Origin: a bacterium
GTDB taxonomy: Bacteria > Bacillota > Clostridia > Lachnospirales > Lachnospiraceae
Direction: 5' to 3'
DNA length: 64,000 nucleotides
NCBI GenBank assembly: GCA_030524675.1
Contig: JAUNGE010000002.1
Span: 62,001 to 126,000 of the forward strand
Shown here piece by piece: positions 9,683-19,300 of this stretch. Below the pieces are notes generated by a model. The model did no database searches. It worked only from the letters and a program-made list of their open reading frames with translations, and was not told the DNA's origin. Position numbers and translations under genes: made by a program. Every line of letters begins with the position of its first letter. Position 1 is the stretch's first letter.

Positions 9683-9738
9683 AGAGGCATAAAGAAAAAG
9701 TTGCACAAAGCAGAGTGGATAGAAGGAGGACGAAAGTT

Positions 9739-11109
9739 ATGAAAAAAAGACGTTTGTTGAGCCTTGTCATGGCGGCATCCATGGTGGGAAGCCTGGCAGC
9801 ATGTGGAGGCAGCAATACTACATCAGCGACAGCAGCAACAACAGCAGCACAGACACAGGGGGAAACGACAACAGCAGCGGAAGCATCTAAAGAGCAGACA
9901 ACCGCAGCCAGCGGAGGAGAAACCGTATTAAAGTGGGCGATGTGGGACAAGGATTTGACTGCATATTACAAACCGCTTGTAGAGGGGTTTGAGGAAAAGA
10001 ATCCAGACATCAAGATTGAGCTGGTGGATTTGGGAAGCTCTGATTATCAGACCGTTCTGGGCACACAGCTGACAGGTTCCGGTTCAGATTTCGACGTAGT
10101 GGCTATCAAAGATGTTCCTGGGTATACCACACTGGTAAACAAAGGGGTTCTGGAGCCACTGGATGACTATATCGCAAAAGATGGCATTGATTTGGATGCG
10201 TTCAAAGGACTGACAGACCAGATTACCGTGGATGGCAAATTGTATGAGCTGCCATTTAGAAGCGATTTCTGGGTACTTTACTATAATAAGGATGTATTTG
10301 ACGCTGCAAACGTGGCATACCCGAGCAACGATATGACATTTGAGCAGTACGACGAGCTGGCAAGAAGCCTGACAGTGGATATTCCTGGACAGGAAGTATA
10401 CGGCGCTCACTATCACACATGGAGAAGCGCAGTGCAGCTGTTTGGTATCTTGGATGGAAAGAACACCATTCTGGACGGAACATATGATTTCTTAAAGCCA
10501 TACTATGATATGGTTCTGGCAGAGCAGGAAGACGGCGTGTGCCAGGATTATGCGACACTGAAGACATCTAACCTGCATTACTCCGGTGCATTCTCCCAGG
10601 GCAATGTCGCAATGATGAACATGGGTACTTGGTTTATTGCAACGATGATTGATAAAATCAAAACTGGTGAGTATACAGACTGTGCAAATTGGGGTATTGC
10701 AAAATATCCGCACGCAGAGGGCGTAGAACCAGGTTCTACTCTGGCAACCATCACTGCTTTGTCCATCCCGACAAACGCTCCTCACAAAGATGAGGCGTGG
10801 GAGTTCATCAAGTTCGTGTGCGGCGAGGAAGGTGCAGAAATCCTGGCTTCCACTGGAAGTATTCCAGCTGTTATGAACGATGACATTGCTGCAATGATTT
10901 CTTCTATGGATGGATTCCCGCAGGATGAAACCAGCAAGGAAGCTCTGCAGACTGCAAACCTGTATCTGGAGATGCCAGTGAGCAATAAGAGTTCTGAGAT
11001 TGAGACCGCTTTGAATGAGGCGCATGACAACATTATGACAGGAAACTCTACAGTAGAAGAAGGCATTGCAGATATGAACGAGAAAGTAAGTGCAATTTTG
11101 GCTCAGTAA
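9739..11109 (+). CDS. Sugar ABC transporter substrate-binding lipoprotein
   Basis: A 456-residue family 1 solute-binding protein. A basic start and hydrophobic stretch lead to the lipobox SLAAC with Cys22 as the lipidated residue, then a Thr/Ala-rich flexible linker (about 25-60) and the two-lobed binding domain. The start is the ATG at 9739, 8 nt after AAGGAGG. It delivers an oligosaccharide or sugar to the permeases encoded next. The downstream hairpin at 11178 probably lets this gene be expressed more strongly than the permeases. Confidence 0.92.
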   Translation: MKKRRLLSLVMAASMVGSLAACGGSNTTSATAATTAAQTQGETTTAAEASKEQTTAASGGETVLKWAMWDKDLTAYYKPLVEGFEEKNPDIKIELVDLGSSDYQTVLGTQLTGSGSDFDVVAIKDVPGYTTLVNKGVLEPLDDYIAKDGIDLDAFKGLTDQITVDGKLYELPFRSDFWVLYYNKDVFDAANVAYPSNDMTFEQYDELARSLTVDIPGQEVYGAHYHTWRSAVQLFGILDGKNTILDGTYDFLKPYYDMVLAEQEDGVCQDYATLKTSNLHYSGAFSQGNVAMMNMGTWFIATMIDKIKTGEYTDCANWGIAKYPHAEGVEPGSTLATITALSIPTNAPHKDEAWEFIKFVCGEEGAEILASTGSIPAVMNDDIAAMISSMDGFPQDETSKEALQTANLYLEMPVSNKSSEIETALNEAHDNIMTGNSTVEEGIADMNEKVSAILAQ

Positions 11110-11177
11110 TCTGGAACCATCATGTAAGGAAACAAATGGGAAGAGAACAGGCAAAGGCTGGCTTTCCATAAAAAGTG

Positions 11178-11210
11178 TGAGGCAGGCGATGCGAGTCGTC
11201 TGCCTCATTT
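11178..11210 (+). terminator. Intra-operon hairpin (partial terminator)
   Basis: A 12-bp stem, 11178-11189 with 11196-11207 (one G-U pair) and a six-base loop, is followed by TTTAAAG. It lies between the binding-protein gene and the permease genes. Such hairpins commonly lower downstream expression and protect the 3' end of the upstream message. Confidence 0.6.
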
Positions 11211-11235
11211 AAAGAAAGGTAGAAAGGTAGGTATT

Positions 11236-12150
11236 ATGGGAAATACAAAAAATAAAGGGTTAAGCCGCCAACAAAAAAGAGAAGTGGTGGCATATTCTTT
11301 CATCGCGCCAAACTTTATCGGATTTGCAGTGTTTACACTGGGGCCGGTTATCTTCGCCTTTGTCTTGGCGTTTTTGGAGTGGGACGGCAACAATCCAATC
11401 CAGTTTGCCGGAATTCAGAACTTTCTGATGCTGGCAGGAAACAAGCGCTTTTTGGCATCTCTGAAGAATACTGTCGTATACTGCGTGGCTACTGTGCCGC
11501 TGACTCTGGTGACGGCGCTCGCGCTGGCCATTCTTCTGAACCAGAAAATCAAGGGACGCAACTTCTTCCGCACCGTGAGTTTCTTCCCCTATGTAGCTTC
11601 TCTGGTAGCTGTGGCAGCGGTCTGGAACATGCTGTTCTCACCGGCAAAAAGCGGCCCTATTAATATGATTCTTTATAATCTGGGAGTTGCAGCGAAAAAC
11701 TTGCCAAAATGGTCAGCCGACAAGGATTGGGTTATGTTTACCGTGGTGCTGTTCTCCGTCTGGAAAAACATGGGTTATTACATGGTTATCTACCTGGCGG
11801 GCCTGCAGGGAATCAACAGCGAACTCTACGAGGCCGGCAGTTTGGACGGAGCGAACGCTTGGCAGAAATTCCGCTATATTACCTGGCCGCAGCTGCAGCC
11901 GACTACATTTTTCGTAACCATCATCCTGACAATCAACTGCTTCAAGGTATATGACATTGTGTACATGCTGGCAGGAGGAAGCAGCGGCGTGCTGAATGAG
12001 TCCGCTATCGTGCTGGTATATCATATCTATGAAGAGGCATTCAGAAACTGGAATCTGGGATATGCAAGCGCCGTATCCATGGTATTGTTCCTCATTGTGC
12101 TGGTGATTACTCTGATACAGTTCAGAGGCGAAAAGAAATATGCAAATTAA
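11236..12150 (+). CDS. Sugar ABC transporter permease (MalF/UgpA type)
   Basis: A 304-residue integral membrane protein with about six helices. The EAA loop (YEAGSLDGANAWQKFRYITW) contacts the ATPase. A GGTAGAAAGGTAGG stretch provides the ribosome binding site. It forms the channel with the permease 15 bp downstream. The operon has no ATP-binding subunit, so a shared MsmK/UgpC-type ATPase elsewhere is expected. Confidence 0.92.
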   Translation: MGNTKNKGLSRQQKREVVAYSFIAPNFIGFAVFTLGPVIFAFVLAFLEWDGNNPIQFAGIQNFLMLAGNKRFLASLKNTVVYCVATVPLTLVTALALAILLNQKIKGRNFFRTVSFFPYVASLVAVAAVWNMLFSPAKSGPINMILYNLGVAAKNLPKWSADKDWVMFTVVLFSVWKNMGYYMVIYLAGLQGINSELYEAGSLDGANAWQKFRYITWPQLQPTTFFVTIILTINCFKVYDIVYMLAGGSSGVLNESAIVLVYHIYEEAFRNWNLGYASAVSMVLFLIVLVITLIQFRGEKKYAN

Positions 12151-12165
12151 GGAGGAGAGCCGTAC

Positions 12166-13002
12166 ATGAAAATTAAAAATACAAAAACGAGGACGCTGCG
12201 GGTCATCCTCTACATCGTGCTGATTTTGATGGCTTTGGTGATGCTGGTGCCGTTTGCGTGGATGCTGTCTGCTTCTTTTAAGTTAGATAAAGACGTGTTT
12301 ATTTTCCCCATTCAGTGGATTCCCCACAATCCCAGATGGCAGAACTATGTAGACATTTGGAATAAGATACCGTTAGCCAAATTTGTCTTAAATACGGTAA
12401 AACTGACTATCATTGTGACATGTCTGCAGCTTCTGACCAGCAGCTTTGCAGCGTATGCATTTTCCAAGCTGGAATTCAGAGGAAAGAAAGTGCTGTTTCT
12501 GGCTTATATCGCTACGATCGCAGTACCGTGGCAGGTGTACATGGTTCCCCAGTTTATGATGATGCGTGCTATGGGATTGGCAGACACACATCTGGCTATC
12601 ATCTGCCTTCAGGCATTTTCCGCTTTCGGTGTGTTTATGATGAAGCAGTTTTATGACGGTATTCCGACGGAGCTGTGCGAGGCGGCGAGAGTGGACGGCA
12701 TGTCCGAGTACCAAATCTGGTGCAGAATCATGGTGCCCTTGTCAAAACCGGCACTTTCTACACTTACGATTTTTACATTTGTAAATACATGGAACGATTT
12801 CCTTGGGCCTTTGATTTATCTGACAACAGAGTCAAAGAAAACCCTGCAGTTGGGACTGCGTATGTTCATCAGCCAGTATGGTTCCGAGTACGGACTGATT
12901 ATGGCGGCATCTGTACTGAGTCTGATTCCGGTGCTCATCGTATTCCTTTCTCTGCAGAAGTATTTCGTGGAAGGTGTGGCATCTTCCGGTGTAAAGGGCT
13001 AA
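12166..13002 (+). CDS. Sugar ABC transporter permease (MalG/UgpE type)
   Basis: A 278-residue permease with six predicted helices and the EAA loop CEAARVDGMSEYQIWCRIMV. It starts 15 bp after the first permease with GGAGGAG as ribosome binding site, so the two are translated as a pair. The end SSGVKG is typical of the family. It is partner to the binding protein at 9739. Confidence 0.92.
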   Translation: MKIKNTKTRTLRVILYIVLILMALVMLVPFAWMLSASFKLDKDVFIFPIQWIPHNPRWQNYVDIWNKIPLAKFVLNTVKLTIIVTCLQLLTSSFAAYAFSKLEFRGKKVLFLAYIATIAVPWQVYMVPQFMMMRAMGLADTHLAIICLQAFSAFGVFMMKQFYDGIPTELCEAARVDGMSEYQIWCRIMVPLSKPALSTLTIFTFVNTWNDFLGPLIYLTTESKKTLQLGLRMFISQYGSEYGLIMAASVLSLIPVLIVFLSLQKYFVEGVASSGVKG

Positions 13003-13024
13003 AAAGGGGCGGAAAAAAAGAACT

Positions 13025-13062
13025 GCGCTCTGGCTATCCGAACGGATTCCAGGGCGCTTTTG
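13025..13062 (+). terminator. Terminator after the sugar ABC operon
   Basis: GCGCTCTGG (13025-13033) pairs with CCAGGGCGC (13049-13057) and TTTTG follows. The rest of the 332-bp gap (13003-13334) is AT-rich. It holds an ATAAAATA stretch near 13210 that could be a -10 region, but no clear -35 box. Confidence 0.65.
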
Positions 13063-13334
13063 TTCATCTTGAATGGGGCTTTTATAATAAAAGACAAGAA
13101 TCGTGGAAAAAGTACAGCTTTTTGAGGTGTGAGAAAAAATGAATAAAAAGAAAATGTAAAAACTGCATTTATTGTGAAAAATATTTCATGTAAAAAGAAA
13201 AACAGATACTATAAAATATAAATACAACAAAAAAAGATTCTATTTTTACATTGAACTATGCGTTTTCTATAAAAAGAGACGCGAAATCATGCAAAAACAT
13301 GCAATGCTTTTGCAGAATAGAAGTAGGAGGGACT

Positions 13335-16300
13335 ATGTGGAATAAAAAGCGTGTTTTAAGTGTAGTGCTGGGAGTTGCCATGGCGACGTCTTCCATGACG
13401 CCGCCGACGTCAGCTTATGCTGCAGGAACGGGTAAAAAAGAAGCACAGAATCCAGATGAGAATACGGCGGACAAAGCGGCGGATGACGCATTGGAGAGCA
13501 AGAATTCTGAATCAAAGGTGGCGACAGCTTCCAATGCACAGAGAGCGCCAAAGGCTTCCATGTCCAATGCGCTGAAAGCGCAGGCGGAGGAGACGCATTT
13601 GGCTGTTTATGCAGGAACACTTCCTGAGATTGACACCGAAGAAGAGCTGGACGTCAGCGATTTTGAGGAACCGTACAGCACAGTGGAAGTGGAAGGCACA
13701 GATGGAACCGTATACCAGGTGGAGGTTGTTCCAGAGAATCTGGTGTATTTTATCGACAGCGGTGTAGAAAATTCACCAGCATATGACGCTGTACGCAGAC
13801 TTGTTGGGTCTGGACTCAAAAATGAGAAAGCTGACGCAAAGTGGTCGGAGAGCGCAGGCTGGGGCTATACCGGAAAGAAGTCGGACAAGGCCAGTACCAA
13901 TGCGGAAGATAAGACAGACACTGGTTTCTACGGTGAGAGCGAAGCGGGGCATCCGATTTCCTATCAGTTTGAGCTGGAGGCAGGCAGCTATACCATCACT
14001 TCCTCCCATAAGGACTGGTGGGCGAAGAACCGGCCGATGAGCATGACGTTGAGCTACGACGGAAAGACCGTGGACGCAGGCAGCGTATATGCGACCGGCG
14101 TGAATGAATTCACCTTTACATTGAAAGAGGCGCAGACTGTAACCTATACCATCAACAATACAGGCTGGGAAGCTGCGATTGTCAGCTGGGTGGCGATTGC
14201 CGAGGCGGACCCTGCTGATGTGGAACCAGAAGTGAATTGGACAGAACCGTTAGATGACACCGGAAATCTGTCTGTGCGCACAGGAGCAAGTATGCAGCCA
14301 GATTTAGGAGACGGCTCTATGGCATCCGTATCTTCTGGATGGATTTCCGGCGGCAACAGCGCGGTAGACGGCGGAGCTGTCATAAACGATGCAGAGAATT
14401 ATTTTAAAGCAGATCAGTTTACTCTGTATACCGATTTCATGTTCCAGGAAGCGCATGATAATACATCGGCATTTTTAATTGGAAATAAAGAAAATCATAT
14501 TCGCTTGATTCCAAGAACGACGGCAGGAAAAGCCATCCTTCGCGTACATACCAACGGAAAAGATACCGACTATGAGCTAAAGGGAAGCATTTCCGCAGAC
14601 AAATGGCATGCGGTGGCTGTTTTGTACGAGGAAGACGAAGACCAGGGAATGGTGACTCTCTGCTTGGATGGAACGCAGATAGCAGACTCCATAGGAATCG
14701 GCTTTAAGTTCAGCGAGCAGGATGAGATTACTGCTGGTTATGGCATTACCTATGGAACCGGATTTATGAGAACTGGAAACTATGACAATATCGTAGTTGG
14801 CGACGCCAAAGTGACGGTGCGCACGGCCCTGGAAGAGACCAAAGCCAGAGCAAAAGACAAAAGTGTTGTGGATATGAACCGCATTGTGATCGATGCAGAC
14901 GAGGTAGAGAAAGCCGCTGCAAATATGAATGGTCTGACATTCAAGGGATTCGGTGTTCTGGACTGCAACAGTACGAACGCGCTGCTTTTGGACTACAAGG
15001 CACAGCAGCCGGAAAAATACTGGGAGATGATGGAAATCCTGTTCGGCGGCGAACATCCTATCATGCAGCATGTGAAGATTGAGATGGGCAACGATAAGAA
15101 CAACTCTACTGGCTCTCAGGCTTGTACGATGCGCTACTCGAACGAGTATCCGGATGTGAGCCGTGTGACTGGTTTCCAGCTGGCGGCAGACGCTAAGAAA
15201 ATCAATCCAAACGTAAAAGTCAGCCTTCTGTACTGGCGCGCGCCTGGATGGGTGGGAAACAACCAGGATAACATCTACAAATGGATGAAAAATACAGCGA
15301 TTGCCGCCTACAGAGAGTACGGCTACATGCTGGATATTATTGCACCTGGCGTCAACGAGTCCAAGGATGACCCGAACTGGATGAAGAATTTTAATCAGAG
15401 AATTGAAAATGACACAGAGGGTATGATAAGCAGCGATCCGGAAGTGGCGGGATTCCACGGGGACGAGGCGGAATTGTTCCACAAGATTCAGATTATCATG
15501 TCGGATGAGGTAGGAATCGCATCCTGCGGCCCGCAGATGGTGAGTGACGAGGAACTGCGGAATGCAGTGGATATTGTTGGATACCACTACAATACCGATG
15601 ACGACAGCCAGGGAAATTTCAAAAAACTGGCTGAACAGTATGACAAGGAAATCTGGAACAGTGAGGCGCAGGCAACGTTTGGCTCTACTGCAGACCGCCC
15701 AAATAACAACATGGTGGACGGAGCAGATCTAGGTACGGGAATCGGCGGAAATGGCGGTCCTCTGGAGATGGCAAACACGGTTATCAAAGGTTTTGTGAAT
15801 TCCAGAAGAACCCACTTTATCTATCAGCCGACATTCGGCGCGTTCTATGAGGGAACACAGTACAACTATAAGGACGTCATGGCGGCCAGAGACCCGTGGT
15901 CCGGCTATGTGAATTATGATGCCGCTCTGAATATTATGCAGCATTTCACCAAATTTGCCGTTACTGGATGGGAGTATGATACACCGGATGAGAATGTGGT
16001 ATGGCGCGCGCTGCCAGGTGCGAGCAAATCGACAGCTACTGGAACAAATCCGGTCAATGGACGAAACGGCGGAGACAACTATATGACGCTGGCGGCGCCG
16101 GACAAATCGGCATTTTCTGTCATTATCAACAATGACAGCGGAAAAGAGAAGAGCTTTACCATTTATCCGAGAAACCTGGAGCTGGGAGAAGACGCACAGT
16201 TGGAAGTGTGGGAAACCCGTGCGGCAGACGAGGGTGAGGCGTACAATGCCAACTATATGAAGTGCATACAGACGCTGTCTCCTGAGAAGGACGGCACCTA

Positions 16301-19300
16301 CAAAGTGACTGTAAAACCGTGGTCGATTGTCACAGTAACCAGCCTGGATATGGCAGATGAGGAAGAGGAGCTGGCGCTGCCGATGGCTTCTGAGGACGGC
16401 CGGTATGTTCTGGATACAGATGAGACTGGTAAGAAACAGGACGAAACAGACGGCTATCTCTATGCGGATGATTTTGACTATGCCGATATGGGCAATGTGA
16501 CAACATATGAGAACGGACAGATTGTGGAGTCAGATACGAGTTTTATTGACAGCCGCGGCGGAAGCGATGGATTCTATCCTCTGTATACGCAGGATGTGAA
16601 CGGCACCTTTGAGGTCGTGATGAAGGAAGATGGCAACGGCGTCCTCAAAATGAACGGACAGACCGGCGGAAGCTGCTGGAACGGCGGTGAGCCAGCCACG
16701 ATTCTGGGCGATTACCGCTGGACAAACTATAAAGCGAGTGTGGATTTCAATCTGAATTCTACATCTGAGTACATGCTGTTAGGTGTGCGTCAGAGAGGCG
16801 CGGCAGGCGGCGGAGACAACAAAGTGGGCATGTCTGCCTACAACTTGGCGTTAAACGGCACAGGAAGCTGGGTACTGCGCAGATACAGCTCAGAAATTGC
16901 AAGAGGAACGGTAAAAATTGAGAATCTATCCGCCTGCAATGTGGCGATTCAGGCAGTAGGCGATACCGTAACTGTCTATATTGAAGGAAAGGAAATTTAT
17001 ACTTATACAGATCAGAATCCGCAGTTAGAAGGACGTATCATGCTGGGCGTGGGACTTCCAGGCGGAAGCTGGGGCGCAGGAGAGTTCGATAATCTGAAAG
17101 TGGAGAGAATCGAAGGATATACCCCGTACTTTACCATGATTCATGACAATCTGCATATGAAGAAATGGGACGGAGACGAAGTAGGAAGCGACGCGCTGGT
17201 TTATGAAGGAAACTGGAGCCACAGAAACCAGGTGGGTTCTAATGTGTCACAGCGAAGCCTTTCCAGCACCAGCGAGGCAGGAGCAAGCGTGAGCTATACC
17301 TTTACCGGCACAGGATTTGCGCTGATTGGCTCAAACGGAGGAAGCGCAAAGGTCAATGTGGAGATTGACGGCGAACAGGCAGAAACCAATATGTCTACGA
17401 TTGCTACTAGCTCCCACCAGCCATATTTGGTAATACGCGGTCTGGAGAACGGCGAACATACCGTGAAGATTTCTCTGGCGAGCGGCAAATTGGATGTGGA
17501 TTCCTTCGGCTACATCACAGCAAATGACGTGGTCAGCAGCGGCGTGGATGTGAGCGGACTGCAGAGCGTCATCGCAGCGATGAACGATCTGAATGAGAGC
17601 GACTACGATTCAGATTCTTGGAAGGCATACCAGACAGCGCTGTCTGCGGGAAATGTGAGATTCAACATGGAAACGGCAGGACGCCTGCTGGCCGATCCGG
17701 TGGCGTATGGCGCCGACCAGGAGAGCGTTAATGAGATGACCGCGCATTTTGAGACGATACTGGAGAACCTGCTCCGAAAGGATGCGCCGGTGGAAATTCT
17801 CTCCACAGAGGGAATTCCGAAGATGTTGGCAATTCCGGTGTCAGGCGATTTGACCAACCTCATGGGCGGACAGCTTCCTGATACCATCGCAGTAAAAAAT
17901 GCGGACGGAACAACAAATGAACAGGCAGAAATCACTTGGGAAATCTCGGGTAATACCGCGCAGGCTTACAGCACAGTTTCCGTGGTGGGTACTGTCACAG
18001 GCGGAAAAAATCTGACCGTAACGGTTCCTGCTGAGGTGATTCCTTCTGGCCTGGTATACATGATTGATATGGGTACGGACGACACTTCTGTATACGATGT
18101 ATATAAGGAAAATTGTCCAGAACTGAAAAACGATACCAACGACAAGGTATCCGAGAACGGAAGCTGGGGACGTGGCAATGCCAATGTGAAATCTGATACC
18201 AATCCTTTGAATAAGCTGGATACAGGTATTTACAGCGGCAGCGACATCGTGTACACATTGCCGTTGGAGGCAGGAATGTATACGCTGACAGCTGGATTCA
18301 AAGAGTGGTGGGGCTATGGGCGCGATATGAGCCAGACTATCTCCTACACCTTGGCAGACGGAAGTGTGAGAACCATTTCCGGCGATGCAGTAAGTTTCGG
18401 AGAGAGAGGCAATGCGGAAAGTTCAACAACATTCGTGCTGCCGGAGGATGCGGTTGTATCCTACACCCTGAAGAAAACCGCAAATCAGGACTCTGTCATC
18501 AGCTGGCTGGCTGTGGCAAAGGCAGGTATAGAAGAGGAGAGCAGTTGGGAACCGATTTTCTCATCCAATGAAGACAACCAGTGGGAAGGCCTGATTACAC
18601 AGGGAACCGTGGTGACACAGGAAGACCCAGAACAGGGCGAAGTACTGCATATGAACGCGGCAGGCACGACATATGCACAGATAGACCCGAACGCCGTTGA
18701 TTTTACCAGCCGTGAGAACATGACTCTGAGCTTTGACTTAAAGTCAGAGACGGCAGACGGAAACTTCTTTACGGTAGCGATTGGACAGGATACCAATCAA
18801 TACTTCTTTATGCGCACACGCAAAGACAATACCTACATCGCTATCACAAAGGGAAGCTGGAGCAAGGAGCAGAGCCAGACAGCACAGATAGATACCTACA
18901 ATAAATGGGTGCATGTGGATTTGGTATTTACACCGGACCAGATTATCAATTACATGGACGGCGTGCCGGTGAGCACAATCAACAAGACTGTCTTTATGAC
19001 TGACTTAGGAAAGAATCCGGTTGTTTACCTGGGCAGATCGTTCTACAGCGGAGACAAGTACTTCGCAGGTGCATTTGACAATATCAAAGTATACAACCGT
19101 GCCCGCAGCGAGGAAGAACTTGCACTGTCCTATCTGGTGGATAAGGCAGAAAAACGGAACGAGGAGGACTATACATTCGAGAGCTGGAATACCTTTGCCG
19201 ATGCTTTGACAGAGGCGAAGAAAGTACTGGCAAACGCTTCCGCTACAGCAGAAGAAATAGCAGAAGCGAAGGATTCTCTGCAGGCAGCGATGGATGCTCT

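Noticed and set aside
13075-13095. A further solo end of repeat family 1 (GGGGCTTTTATAATAAAAG).
   Set aside because: The similarity to GGGGCTTTCATAGTAAA is partial and in AT-rich sequence, so chance is likely.
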